DNA of 64,000 nt, from contig CP071499.1 of NCBI GenBank assembly GCA_017354895.1, positions 3,844,001 to 3,908,000 on the forward strand. The letters run 5' to 3'. How positions within the stretch are numbered: position 1 is the first letter of the stretch; every line of letters starts with the position of its first letter. Of the stretch, positions 1-11,129 are shown in pieces. A program made the position numbers and the translations under genes. The notes below the pieces were generated by a model. That model was not told the origin of the DNA, did not search any database, and saw only the letters and a list, made by a program, of their open reading frames with translations. This stretch comes from Podospora comata (Eukaryota > Ascomycota > Sordariomycetes > Sordariales > Podosporaceae).

Positions 1-756
1 GGGTGCGAGCAAGCGATTGAGGAGGAGGAAGGGGCCAAGAGGAGGAGATTCATCTCTGGCTTGGTGAGGAGGTGCCCCAACCTGGAGGAGCTAGAGGTTG
101 ATCTAGGGAGAGGTGACACGCCTAGCCTGGCGGGGACGGCGCCGGTGCCGAGCAAGATGGAGATGGCGGGGTCGGTGGAGAGGCTGCTGAGGCAGTCGTG
201 GGCGGGGCTCAAGGCGGTGAGGGTGTATTGGGGCGACCAGGTTATTTACAAGCGGCGGAGGCGGTGGGCGAGGAGTCTGGAGTATGGTATGCCGCCTGAG
301 CAGGTGCCGATGGGGGAGGAGTGGGTGGTGGTGAATATGAGGGATGACGAGGAGGATCAGGCTCGGTATCGGGAAAGGTATTATGAGCGTCGGGAGTGGA
401 GGCTGGAAGATGCCGTCCATGACTTTTACTCTCCTTACTCGAGCATCAATCTCCGGTCGTCTTTTGCTCTGGAGAGGTACAGGGTCGCTGCGAGAGCTGC
501 CGAAGCTGCCCCGTCGAGGAACTGGTTGAGCAGCCAGCATCCCAAGATCGAGTTCGCCAAGGCGTTTCTCAAGTCCCCCTCGCGCGCAATGAGCGAGAGA
601 AACGAGGAGAAGGAGTGGTGGAGGATTCGAAGGAAGATGGCGAGGGAGTACACTGTTTCCTATTGCTGCACCATGGCTGGAGGGAGCAGCTATCGGACCA
701 GGAGCAAGCGGAAGAGGACTACAACCTGGTTGAGGAACACATTAGCACGACTCTAG
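1..756 (+). CDS. C-terminal part of an unrecognised protein (5' end outside window)
   Basis: The reading frame is open from base 1 and stops with TAG at 754-756, so at least 251 residues of a longer protein are visible. The first visible stretch has a leucine-spaced segment (FISGLVRRCPNLEELEVDLG) like the LRR tail of fungal F-box-type proteins. The rest is very charged, rich in Arg and Glu, with tracts such as RYRERYYERREWRLED. There is no signal peptide or membrane segment in the visible part. The last 40 or so residues are Arg/Ser/Thr-rich and less protein-like, so a missed intron near the end is possible. The F-box/LRR reading is inference from one short motif, and I do not recognise the family. 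Confidence 0.55.
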   Translation, partial: GCEQAIEEEEGAKRRRFISGLVRRCPNLEELEVDLGRGDTPSLAGTAPVPSKMEMAGSVERLLRQSWAGLKAVRVYWGDQVIYKRRRRWARSLEYGMPPEQVPMGEEWVVVNMRDDEEDQARYRERYYERREWRLEDAVHDFYSPYSSINLRSSFALERYRVAARAAEAAPSRNWLSSQHPKIEFAKAFLKSPSRAMSERNEEKEWWRIRRKMAREYTVSYCCTMAGGSSYRTRSKRKRTTTWLRNTLARL

Positions 757-1106
757 TCGCGGTTTCTAGGCGAGGGATTTTGATTCGGCATATTCCTTTT
801 TTTTCTTCTTGTTTTTTGTTTTTGTTTTTTCTTTGGTTGCGTGATACCATTTACTTAGCTTGGATTGGGTTTTGGGTGTCGGTTTATGGGTTATATGTTT
901 GATGATGATACCAGGTTGATGCCTGAAGGCAGCTTGGTGTTTGGATTATGCCTTGCAACCTATTTCCTCTAGATGATACCTTGTTTGAACGGGCAATTTG
1001 GCTCGGATACAGTTGACTATTTTTTCCAAGTTTGACCCTTGATTACTTGCCACAACACGTAACCCGCTTCATAAGATACTTCCAGCCCGATACTCATGAC
1101 AGTGGC
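757..1106. other. Intergenic, converging 3' ends
   Basis: About 350 bp between two convergent genes. It holds a T-rich tract near 797-835 and nothing else that I can identify. Confidence 0.5.
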
Positions 1107-1770
1107 CTAAACAGCCTCCTCGGCAGACTTCAACAACTTCCTCGCCCTATCCTTTGCAATATCACACATTGCCTATTTACCCCTAGTTAGCGCACGCATC
1201 ACTCACTCACATCAACCCTCACACCGAAAAACTCACCTGTATCCCCTCCTTCTCCTCCTCCCTAATATCCCCCCTCTTGATCCTCCGCTCCATATCCTCC
1301 ATAATTACCCCCCTCCCCCGCCCGTTCACAAAAACGACATACCTCAACCCCGGAAAAGCCTTTTCGTACTCCTCGTTCAGCTCGGCCAGCCTCCTCGCCT
1401 CGTTTTCATCCCCTCCCCTGAGTTGCTTTTGCTCATTCTTGCTCTGCTCGCTCAACTCCTCGTCCTCTTGCTTCACCTTTGGCGCGCCCAATCTGGGGTG
1501 GCTGCCCAGGACGTGATACAGCTTCTTTTTCCCCTCGGAGTCGTCCTGGACTTGGGAGGCGATGGTGAGCAGCTGGCCTCGGAGGGTGTCGATTAGCTCG
1601 TCGTAGGAGGCGAAGGAGCAGGTGCGGATGGTGGGGAGGGCGAGGGAATGGAGTTCGGAAGTTGGTTCGAAGAGGAGGTCGAGGGTGGAGGTGAGGGTTG
1701 TGTCTGGGAGGGTGGGGAGGGAGGAGATGGCGGGTAGGAAGGGGGTTGCGGTGGGGTTGAGGGGGGACAT
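1107..1770 (-). CDS. 2-oxo-4-hydroxy-4-carboxy-5-ureidoimidazoline (OHCU) decarboxylase
   Basis: Two exons, 1237-1770 and 1107-1172, are joined by a 64-bp intron with a GTGAGT donor and a TAG acceptor, giving about 199 residues. The frame is open further upstream only through a GTG, so the ATG at 1770 is the start. The protein carries the family signature SHPRLG around residue 90, which holds the catalytic His. It also has a PGLRYVVFVNGRGRG segment ending in an MEDMERRI helix, which matches the C-terminal half of the UraD fold. The small second exon continues it with AMCDIAKDRARKLLKSAEEAV. Known role: it decarboxylates OHCU to S-allantoin after urate oxidase and hydroxyisourate hydrolase, in purine breakdown for nitrogen. 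I see no C-terminal peroxisomal tripeptide. No other purine-catabolic gene lies nearby. Confidence 0.9.
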
Positions 1771-2662
1771 GGTTTTGGGTAGGTAGTTGGTGAACACACG
1801 GTGAGAGAGAGGGATAAATTATGAGTTTGAACAACGGGATGAAACCTGACACAAAAGCGTAGCGTGTTGTCTTTATCTACCTGCAGATTTACACAAGAGG
1901 TTTGATATGATCCAAGGTGCGGTTGTGGAGAATGCGCGGGGGGGTGTATGGGTCGAGTGTCAGCCCCGCCCGCAGCTCGCCGAGAAGTACAAGTGACGTC
2001 GGAGCTCGGATGACGAACCAGCGGACCGGAGCGGTGGCTGATCGGCTGGGTCCTCCTCTCGGTTGATGAGATCTGGCAGCTCCGACCGGAGTCCCCTGGC
2101 TTCACCGTAAAGTTTTGTCTGCTTTTAAAGACCTCCGGCCTCTCCTGATATGGTCTGTCTTTACCTATGTTTAAACAGAGACTCGAAGACACACCACGCA
2201 GCATCATCGAAAGAACAGTTCAGCTCAGCAACCCAATTGGGTCCACTTCCTCCGATTCCGCTCTCGGCCGGCGCCGTGCGAGGCTGCCGGCCGGTCAAAG
2301 TTCTGTCTGTTTGTATCGACAGGTATATTTGCCTTTTCTCAACCCCTCTCCAACAACAACAACAACAGCGAAATATGATGCATAGTTTTCGCGAACCGGC
2401 AAATGCGTCTTTCAAACAGCGATATATAAAAACAAAAAGCAATTGTGCCACCCAACCATTCATCCCAACCAGCCAAAAAAAAAAAGACAGGATGCCGCGA
2501 CAAATATGCCACCCCAACCTGACCAGCCAACCCCACTAATTCCACCCACCCGGACTCGCCTGTCCTGTTCTGTCCAGAGTCTTTGGTGTCGTGGCTGCCA
2601 GTGCCGTCTGTAGGTATGAAATGCAACTAATTTAATGCCCGGTTTCGGCAATATGCCGTGTG
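1771..2662. other. Intergenic: upstream of OHCU decarboxylase
   Basis: About 890 bp holding the leader and promoter of the OHCU decarboxylase gene and the 3' flank of the next minus-strand gene. A short CAA repeat lies near 2349-2366 and an A10 tract near 2475. No gene was found. Confidence 0.5.
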
Positions 2663-3964
2663 TTAGCACCTAGCGTTCCACGGAATCCCGTCCAAGTCGT
2701 CCATGTAATCCTCAAACTGCTCGGCAGGACCTTCTTCATCAGACTCGTCGCCCTCACCCCCGCCTCCAAAGATCAGCCCAAAATCGGCATAGACCTCGTC
2801 AGGCTCGTCACCATACCGGCTCTCATGCACCGATGTGGGAAACGCCACGCTGTCGTCGTCGAGGTCCTCAATGTCATCCAACGGCAGAGCCGGCCGGGTG
2901 ACTCTCAGTTCTGGTGAGCGGAGGGGCCGTAACCTCGGACTGGGAATTCGCAGTCTTGTTGGCGATGCTCCGCTGGCTGTTGGCCCGAGTGGTGGTGACC
3001 TGCTCGGTGGCGATGATGGTGTTATCGCCGGTTTTGGGGTGCAGGAGGACTGTTGCGGGGAGATGGAAATCACCGGTGTAGTTGCCCCAGTTGATGATGG
3101 GTGCAGGGCCCTCATCAAGGCGAAACTAGCCCCTTCTACACCTGGCTGCTGCTGCTGCTGTGAAGCGGGATGTGTAGCTTGCGTCTCTGGCCCGTGGCTC
3201 CCTCGACCGCCTCGAAACATGCCCTCGGTTGCCATTCGTAACCGACACCGGTTGAAGATGGCTTGCCGCCGCAAGAAAGAATCCGGGCTGACCTGTGGCG
3301 GTAGGGGCTGTGGTTGAAGCTTTCTGGTTGCCATGATGGCGGCAAGTTTGAGAAAGCGTTTGTCACCCGAAGCGACGACTTCTCGGTTGAGAATGTGCGT
3401 GGCCGGGAGGGAAAAAGGCGCTGAAAGCCGTGAGGTGACAAACTGTCGCAATAGTCGCCGCTTTTTGCAGCTCATGGTGGCTGTGTTGTAACCGTCCACA
3501 TCCGAGTCTGGTCGTCGACGCTTCAGATTCGGCCGGGGACGAATGGGTAAGCTGTTGGGCGCAAAGGTGAACTTGACCCCCTCCTCCGCGTGATAACCAA
3601 ACTGGTCCAGGGAATGACGGGGTCCTGGTAATGACGGGATATCCACATCATCCTCAGCCTTGTTGACGGGGACGGGAGTTGGGGGGGAAGTGATGGTGGC
3701 GGGTGGAGAGGGTTCCTGGAGAACATGAATGCTGGATGACCTGGACGATGTGGGCTTCTCTGTCAGTTCCAGCAACCGACCATCTGCTTTGCTGGTCCTC
3801 GCTGAAAGCTCGCATAGGTCGTTCAAGGCGGGTAGGGCGGCTGCTCGTAAGAGGGCGGCACCCAGGTCGACACGTTCATTCTGCTGAAAACGAGAATCTC
3901 GAAAGTGCCATGGTCCGTACTGTTCAAACGAACTCTGACTGATGGGCTCGAGCTGAACCCCCAT
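2663..3964 (-). CDS. Unrecognised nuclear-type fungal protein with polyQ and acidic tail
   Basis: A single open frame gives about 433 residues. The frame runs upstream only to a TTG, so the first ATG (MGVQLEPISQ) is taken as the start; a small upstream exon cannot be excluded. Visible features in order: an N-terminal block of about 60 residues with ordered composition; a Pro/Ser-rich linker; two basic clusters (NLKRRRPDSD and KKRRLL) that would serve as nuclear localisation signals; an ordered segment (LLRQFVTSRLSAPFSLPATH to SFLRRQAIFNRCRL); a run of five Gln; long Ser/Pro/Arg-rich disorder; and an acidic tail ending FEDYMDDLDGIPWNARC. Alternating ordered islands and disordered linkers suggest a nuclear regulatory or scaffold protein, which is inference. 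I do not recognise the family. Confidence 0.75.
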   Translation of the reverse strand: MGVQLEPISQSSFEQYGPWHFRDSRFQQNERVDLGAALLRAAALPALNDLCELSARTSKADGRLLELTEKPTSSRSSSIHVLQEPSPPATITSPPTPVPVNKAEDDVDIPSLPGPRHSLDQFGYHAEEGVKFTFAPNSLPIRPRPNLKRRRPDSDVDGYNTATMSCKKRRLLRQFVTSRLSAPFSLPATHILNREVVASGDKRFLKLAAIMATRKLQPQPLPPQVSPDSFLRRQAIFNRCRLRMATEGMFRGGRGSHGPETQATHPASQQQQQPGVEGASFALMRALHPSSTGATTPVISISPQQSSCTPKPAITPSSPPSRSPPLGPTASGASPTRLRIPSPRLRPLRSPELRVTRPALPLDDIEDLDDDSVAFPTSVHESRYGDEPDEVYADFGLIFGGGGEGDESDEEGPAEQFEDYMDDLDGIPWNARC

Positions 3965-6900
3965 CGCCACGCAACGGATGATAGTTCCCAACCGGTTAAC
4001 CCTCCTATGCTGGGCGTTGTGTTAGCAACGCATGATCGTTTGGTGGCTGATGTGTGAACCTCCCCCAGGTTTCGTGGTTCGGCAGTCTCCGCGGGAATAC
4101 CAGACTGGCGGGATGCGGGAGAGCAGGGGGAGGGGAGGGCAGAGAGGGAGGAGGGAGGAGCGGGATGGGTGCGGCAAGGAGCTGTGTGTCTATTTATTTG
4201 ACGGCACCCAGTCAGGCGGTGTTGGGTGGAGAACACGGAGATCTGGCTCCAGGGCGCTTCTGGAGGTGTGAGTGGTGTGTGTGGGAATTCGGTAGGGTTT
4301 AATAAAAGCCTGGGAAGACAACGCTAGGGAAGCCTTAGCCAGAGGCACGGTAACACGACATGGGGTCCATGGCCGAAATTCTGGGGAGACGAGGGGGAAC
4401 TTTTCTGGGGTTACGCAGTAGTGTTGGGAAGCTGGCGCTGAGTGGCCAGTTGTCTCGTCTGTGGCGGAGGGTGTCTGTCAGCAGCATCACTGGTCTTCTC
4501 TTTTTTGATGACCTAGATGGGGAGTGTATGGAGTATCAGGTCAGGTCAGGCCAGGCCAGGTAGGTAGCGGACATGAAGTGGAAGGCCGGATAGATGGTGA
4601 AGGTCTCGTCCTGGATTCCAGATGTCTGCCGAGAGTGACAGATTCAAGACAATGAGAGAGACAATCTCTCGGTGACAGGTTGGCTCTATGTAGTGTGTGC
4701 TGCGGAGAGGTATTGTCTGTGACCAGTCACGGAGTTTTAATGGCGTAATAAAAATGAAGCTCTGGTGCACCGAATATAATTCAGGTCGGTCTGCTGAGTT
4801 CTGCTGTTCCCTGAAATCCCTGTCTGTTGGACCAGCCCCTCTTTTGCTGCACGGCCAGATCTTTTCCCCGGAATTCGGCCTAAACCGTCCATGGCTGGCG
4901 ACTGGCGGGCCCATGATGCACCCTGTCGATATCACAGTCGGCCATTGGCTTTCCCTTCAGCTCATTTTTTCGAAGGTCACGCGTCACATCCAAACTTCTC
5001 CCAAAAATGCCGCCGGCACAAGCAGCCAGAGACGAGGGAATGCAACAGCGGTTGGGAGAGACAGGCAAACCCCTCCTTTGCTGGCTGGCAGTTCTTTTTT
5101 CTCTTCTTTCTTTCTTTTTCCACCCCTTTTCCCCTTACTCCGTAGTTTTCCTCAGACCTGAAACTCATCAAACACCTCATCATCATCATCATCAAACACC
5201 TCATCATCATCATCATCAAACACCTCATCATCATCATTTCCCTCTGGAGATGACAAGGAGGAGGACACCAAAAGATATCCGTCGTGGCGTGTTGTTTTAG
5301 TGTACATACCTAAATTTATAGTCTTCCCTCCACTGCGGGCACCATGGTGCCAATCTGGGGTAGGAAGTGCAACTTGTGGACAGTGACAGGCTCAGGGGTT
5401 GGACCAGGCCATACAGCAGGGAAGCTCACGCGCAAGAAAAGAAGGACTGGGGAGGGGTTCGATGAGCGTTCCCTCTCGTTCTTGGCGCTCGAAAGGTTTC
5501 ATCGTAATTTTGATGATTACCACCACGCAGTGAATTCCGCCCCATCTTGGAAAACCGAAGCTGCCCGATTGCACCCGCTGGCTGTTGTCATCCATCCTCA
5601 TCAATGTTGAGCCTCACAGTTTGCTTGCCTCATTAGGTATGACCATCATGGCCGTGCTTTTCTCGTGCGAGTTTCGTCGAGGGCTCATCATCTCGCGCCA
5701 CTTTCTACTGACCTTGCCTGCTTACTAGTGTCAGTAATCGTCAGTGTTTTCTTTCTCCAATATCATGCCATCGTCAAAGTCAACGAGTGCCAAGGGCTAC
5801 TATTGTGTGTTAGTAAGGGTAGCAGGGCCCCGTATTCATGTACAATTTTCACGCCTTCCTGTATAGGAAGCTGGTTTGTTACTGCGTATGTAAGCTTCAC
5901 AGGTAGAAGCCTCAGTCCCCTCGCGCCCGCTTTCTAGAACGACCCCGACCCCGTTGGACCTCAGTCTACAACGCAAATGGCGGCGTCGCCGTGTCCCTGC
6001 AGCCCCAGTTACAACCAGGTAAAAGAGCGGTTCTTCCACAACTCCAGTCACCAACTTCAACCAAAAGAACTAGACGACAAGGCAAGGTAGACCAGTCCGC
6101 CACACCTGAGACTGTAGCAACTTGACGTCGACCTGAATCCAGACCCCCTCACTTATTTCCACCACCGACCAAACCATGGCCTTTTCTGGTCCATTTCGTC
6201 CATACTGCAGCCCGCAACTTTGGTAGAGGGGGACGGCTCTCCCACAGGATTGGATCTGGCCAAACCCAGGGTGGCACACCTGCTGTCCTGCGTATGTAGG
6301 CGCACATCCCCGCCGTTGGGAGATCATTTGGGGGGATTCTTTTCCTAGAAAGGAAAACCTTTCGAGAAGGAAATGGGACGGTTCTTGGATGGGGGTCAAG
6401 AAGAGGCTTTGAAGGACCTTGACTTGACACAGGTTGGTTTGGAACCGAGCTCCGGTGTGGCGCTTTCTGGAGTGCGTTCACTGCCAGGAGATGGACACAT
6501 CCCATCTTATTTCCTCCCGACCAAGCGATTCGACACTTGCTTTGGCCATGGCTGTCTTGGTGCTCCTCGTGTGGTTCGATGAGGGTCAGAATTCGAGGTT
6601 TCTGGTCGGGGAGGTCGCTCAAAGCGAGTTGGCGCTGCGGAGTCGTTGATCAATAGAAGGTATTGGAGGCGGGATCCAAGTGGGATATAATGGCCGTTCC
6701 AGTTTGTACCATTCGACAAGACGCGCGCAGAATTGAATTGAGGGTCAAATATCAGATGTTTCGACCCCAAAGGTCGTCTGGAAGTGGAAGAGTTGGAACC
6801 GTGGGGGTCACTCCACACTTCACCCCCACCCATCACTTGAAAGGTTCCCCAGATTGTGGGCACTAAGCCTAAAGTAGATAACCCCTCATTGCACTTATTT

Positions 6901-7690
6901 GTGGGGGAACAAGCAAGTTCCCCAACCAAACTAGACTTGTCATCACAACCCATCACCATCACACACCACCTTTTGCGCCATCGCCGTCGTCAGCATCTTC
7001 TCTCTTTTTTGTCCAAGTGGGGATCTTCTATGTATCGCCCGGAAGGCTCCGAAGAGGAGGATGCATCGATCGGGTCTCAAGTCCGAACCGGATGCGATCT
7101 GTCACCTCGGTGGTCACCCCGGTCGTACCTGATAGTTGCCCAGATGACGGACGTCGAATTGCTGAATCTCGGATTCAACCCGAGCGCTGACGTTTGAATG
7201 AAGCTGTCTCACGGCGGACTTTGTGCCAGGCTCAAGTTCATCGCATTCATCATGGTTCTGATGATGGTGCAACAGGACCACAAAGCACCGGAGGGAACAC
7301 CAAGATCATCACGTGGAAGGGTATGCCTCGGCTGGGTTTCCAGTTCTAGGAACCCCAAAGCCGAAGTGGATCGCCCCGCCCTGGGGGACGACATTCCCGT
7401 TGAGCTGAGCGCTTCACTCAACGGACGGCTCTGGCAGGAAGGCTCTCGGCCGGGTTTGGGATAACTGAATCCGGGCCTATGCCATGCTTGAAATTGTGAT
7501 CATGCATCCCGTTTGTTGAGAGGATTAACAGCTTGCACTTTTCAATACCAGAACGACGACATACATACAGACACTGCCGATCTGCAAACACAGGGTTTTG
7601 TGATACTGTGGCTGAACAATTTTCTTAACTTGACCGTCTTCACACTTGCGTTATCTTATACACCATTTACACACCATTTAGCTGTAATCA
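3965..7690. other. 3.7-kb intergenic region without a supported gene
   Basis: This lies between two divergent genes. It contains a TCATCA-type minisatellite (listed separately) and a pyrimidine-rich leader-like stretch near 6940-7020. That stretch precedes a 55-codon ORF at 7030-7197, which is too short and featureless to call. Other open frames here have no family motif and alternate between strands. Confidence 0.45.
5169..5240. repeat. Minisatellite, three 24-bp units
   Basis: The unit is CAAACACCT followed by five CAT triplets. Two units are complete and adjacent, and a third ends in TT. The repeat is a tandem microsatellite-in-minisatellite structure. It has no spacers, so it is not a CRISPR array. 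It lies in non-coding DNA. Confidence 0.9.
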
Positions 7691-8903
7691 ATGAGTGTAA
7701 GCATGACTCCCACGGTTGGCGGCGACGAGGACAAGCGGCTGTCTTTTCAGGAACAATTGGAGCTCGTCAAGTTGCCTCGTGAAGGCCAAGCCCACCGATA
7801 CATCTCGACTCGATCAGCATATCTCCCAGGTTCAGACTTTGCAAAGGGAAAAGAACTGCCCAGTTTCCACACTGCGGCGTTTGGTGGTCATGTGTACGCT
7901 CAGGCAGGCCTGGCCGCCTATAGAGCGTGGAGAGAAACCGAAAAGGAGAAGGGGGTTCCAGAACATGCGAGGTTGGATATCCACGTATGCTCTCCCCAAA
8001 TACTATGTTCTAGGGACTCACTAACAGGAGGTAAAGACAATAAACGGTTACTTTACCCGCATCGGCCTTGCCAGCAGACCCTTCATTTACACGGCCTCTC
8101 CCGTTACCGCGTCCCGCACCTTCAGCACCGTTTCCGTGACTGCCACTCAGCCATCTGTTCCCAGCAACTCACCCTCTGAAGATCACTACCCTGCCGAAGA
8201 CGCCTCGCTGCCGCAGTACCCGCCAGCCTTTACCGCGTTGCTGTCATTCAAGCTCCCAGAGCCAGACTGGGATGGCACAGTCTCTGAGCAGGAGGCGCCG
8301 CCCCAGGAGCGCTTCGCTTCTATCTTGTCATCCCGCAAGCCAGAAGAGTGGCCGCCCGCCCCGCCGGTGGACATCACCGGCGTGGTGGAGATTGTCGGAG
8401 ACGACCAGGTCGGGACGTTCCCGATTGCGGAGATGAAGAAGGTGGATATGAAGGAGTATAACGAGGGGAAGCCGGTTCATGAGAGACGAGAGCTGCTTTT
8501 GTACCGGTTGTTGAAGCCGCTACCGGACGATGAGGATGGGAAGAGCGGGTATGATGCCAATGCTCATGTGTTGGTGCACGCTTTTGTGGCGGATAGGAAT
8601 GGGCTGCTGATGGCTGGGAATCACATCGGGCTGGGATATAGTCTGGGAAGGGCTGCTAGTCTGAGTTATCATTTTGTGATGCACGTGGAGGCCAAGGCTG
8701 CGGTGATGAGGGAGGAGGATGGGTGGTGGATTCAAGAGGTTTGGTTTCCGAGGGCGGGGAGGGGAAGGGGGATCGTGGAAAGTAAGATTTGGAGCCCGAG
8801 TGGTGTGCACGTTGCGACGGAGTATCAGGACGGACTGATCCAGGGGTTTGGCGGAAAGCTGTTAAAGGAGAAGGAGGTTTCTGGGCAGGAGGCAAAGCTG
8901 TGA
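7691..8903 (+). CDS. Acyl-CoA thioesterase II (TesB-like), peroxisomal
   Basis: Two exons, 7691-7984 and 8028-8903, flank a 43-bp intron (GTATGC donor, ACAG acceptor) and encode about 389 residues. The N-terminal half has the first hot-dog fold with FGGHVYAQAGLAAYRA and, across the junction, INGYFTRIGLASRPFIYTAS. The C-terminal half has the second hot dog with AFVADRNGLLMA (the Asp of the catalytic triad region), YSLGRAASLSYHFVMHVE and EYQDGLIQ near the end. The protein ends in AKL, a type-1 peroxisomal targeting signal. Known role: hydrolysis of acyl-CoA to free acid and CoA, adjusting CoA pools during peroxisomal beta-oxidation. The intron was placed so that exon 2 begins EVKTINGYF, and the frame is exact across it. 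A Pro/Ser-rich linker of about 60 residues joins the two domains. Confidence 0.93.
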
Positions 8904-9460
8904 TACTAAGAAATCATTACGTAGAATTCTTTAGATGGTTTAAATCTTGAATGGTTATTCATAGGTTGTTTTTTCCCTGCCTTGAACAGGGTTAGGGTGA
9001 TAACGGTTCGAAGCTACAACCCCTGGAGCTTGGGAAGCTTTCTCTTCCTGTGCTTGATGGCGCAACGAGCTTCCTAACTACAAACAAAGAGTGAATCGAA
9101 GTCAACCTGGGATGTTAGAGCTGCCCAACCCATTGATGAATTAGAAAACTGCACACTGATCTCAAATTTCGCGGTCCTCGTCGTCGTCGTCGGCGTCGGT
9201 TATGTCATGGCTCGTCAACGTCATTGGCACGTGACGCTTCACCTGACTGCGCTAACCCAAATCCAGCCAACAAGCTCTGGCTTTTGCAGTTGCAACTGCT
9301 CCAATCCTTGGCTTGGCTGGAGCCGCGGAAGCCAGCTGTGGCTAGCTCAGCAAATCAGACCATCTCCAAACACAACTCCTCTCTTCAATTGAGCCACACC
9401 CAAGAACCACACAACCTTCACCCTCAACCACACATCACCACCCCCCCGAAAACCGACACC
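8904..9460. other. Intergenic upstream of COX4
   Basis: About 557 bp including a GTC trinucleotide run near 9177-9199 and an A/C-rich leader just before the COX4 ATG. No gene was found. Confidence 0.5.
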
Positions 9461-10579
9461 ATGCTCCTGCAGCGCTCCGCCCTCGCGATTGCCCGCCGGG
9501 CTGCCGTCGCACCGGCTGTCCGCCGTTCCCTGGCCACCTCCGCCGTGCGCCGTAAGTTTTTTGTTCAGTCCCTCTCTCTACCGATCCGAAATACCGAAAA
9601 AAACCGGGCCGAGCTTTTGGTGGAAATCTCGCGCATTGAATGGGAGGATAAGCTGCTAAAGACGCCACCATGCTGTTATACTGGATTCAACGACATCTGC
9701 GAGACCGACGACGACTACACACAGGCACTAATAATGGAATGATGGATGGGGGCTGATTCAGGATTTTTACTGCAGGTGACGCCGTTCCTGATACCAAGAT
9801 CAAGGGCATCAAGGGTAGGTCAACCCCTCTCCCCATAACACATGACGGCCAAAAAGAGGAGGAGGGACACACTTTGCGTCATTTGGGATCATAGAAAACC
9901 CCTGACGTCAGGAATTATTGAATTCTTGAGGCAACCCAGTTGAACTTTGAACTCGCAAAGAGAGCTTCACATGGGCATGGGTGGAGGGGGAAAAGGAGCC
10001 ATGACATTTCTGGGTGGTAGCGGGGCAAATCGAATAAGTGGCTGGAGGAAAACAGCAAGGCTGACACAGAATCGCGACACACACAGAGGTCAAGACCGTT
10101 GACGACCTTTTCGGCCCCGGTGCCCCCGCCGGCACCGTCCCTACCGATGTCGAGCAGTCGACTGGTCTCGAGCGTCTCGAAATTCTCGGCAAGATGGAGA
10201 GCGTTGACGTCTTCGACATGCGCCCTCTTGATGCCTCGCGCCTCGGCACACTCTCCAACCCCGTTCTCGTCCGCTCCGCCGGCGAGGAGCAGTTCGCCGG
10301 TTGCACTGGTGTCCCCGCTGACTCCCACAACGTCATCTGGCTCGGTGTAGGTCCCCCCCTTTCAGCTGCAGTCAGGGGGTTAGAAAGAGCAACAAGACTG
10401 ATATGGATATCACACAGATGACCCGTGAGCGCCCCGTTGAGCGGTGCCCCGAGTGCGGCAGCGTCTACAAGATGGAGTACGTCGGTCCCCAGGAGGATCA
10501 CCACCACGATCACGGTCACGGCCACGGCTGGAAGGAGCCGAAGACCATGGCCGACTACGTCAAGCCCGAGTACTGGTAA
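9461..10579 (+). CDS. cox4: Cytochrome c oxidase subunit 4 (fungal Cox4, mammalian COX5B homologue)
   Basis: Four exons, 9461-9551, 9776-9814, 10087-10346 and 10418-10579, join in frame to give about 183 residues. The introns are 224, 272 and 71 bp. Exon 1 encodes an Arg/Ala-rich mitochondrial presequence (MLLQRSALAIARRAAVA) and ends near the expected cleavage region. The mature part has GTVPTDVEQSTGLERLEI, the family signature, then NPVLVRSAGEEQFAGC and the zinc-binding CPECGS. Known role: a nuclear-encoded, zinc-binding peripheral subunit of complex IV on the matrix side of the inner mitochondrial membrane. A His-rich insert (HHHDHGHGHGW) precedes the C-terminus. The first two introns are large for a gene this small and hold no recognisable second gene. 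Confidence 0.95.
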
Positions 10580-11129
10580 TCGATGACGTCGATAGACACG
10601 CCGTGGAACGAAGGCCCGTTTGGCCCGGGGGAGCTATTGTTGATAGATAAGAATAGAGGAGGGAGCCTCGGACTTTCCAGGATCACACATGACGAAATGC
10701 ATAATACACATATGCCCAAGGCGAATCAGGAGTGACTGGAAGGTTCAGGAGGGCGTGTAGTATATCCGTCACAGGCAGACGGGTTGTATAGATTCCTTTC
10801 TACGTCTCTACAACATTGGGTCTGCCTTGTGATGATGCTGCTCCTGCGATGGCCAGTCGGCCCAAGCGTGTAGTACAAAATGGTGGCAAGTTATACGGTC
10901 CAGGCAAACCGCGCCGATGCTGGGTTGGAGGTTCCTATCCTCTGGAGACCCCGATGCGCCGGTGAGCAGTGTTCTCCCGTGCTCTTCCAGAACTGTCGAT
11001 TCCCTGAGGTCCTTCGGTGCCTTTTAGACGTGCATGCTACACAGTATGCGGTACGATACATCCGCGCTGCCAGACCTAACCCTCGGTCAGAGAGGGCTAT
11101 GTGATCTTTCTCTACAATTCTGGCCTGTT
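10580..11129. other. Intergenic, converging 3' ends
   Basis: About 550 bp between COX4 and the convergent DUF4604 gene. I see only 3'-UTR-like sequence. Confidence 0.5.

Noticed and set aside
103-540. 145-codon minus-strand frame opposite the first gene
   Set aside because: Composition is Pro/His/Arg-rich in the way of an antisense shadow of the GC-rich plus-strand frame.
4977-5237. Met-repeat peptide (MMMMRCLMM...) on the minus strand
   Set aside because: It is only the translation of the 24-bp minisatellite, with no leader or conserved context.
5169-5240. Possible CRISPR-like array
   Set aside because: The units are adjacent and contain simple CAT runs. There are no unique spacers, and the DNA is eukaryotic.
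7030-7197. 55-codon ORF after a leader-like stretch
   Set aside because: No motif, no splice partner, and no sign of conservation readable from sequence. It might be a uORF of a long leader, but this cannot be supported.
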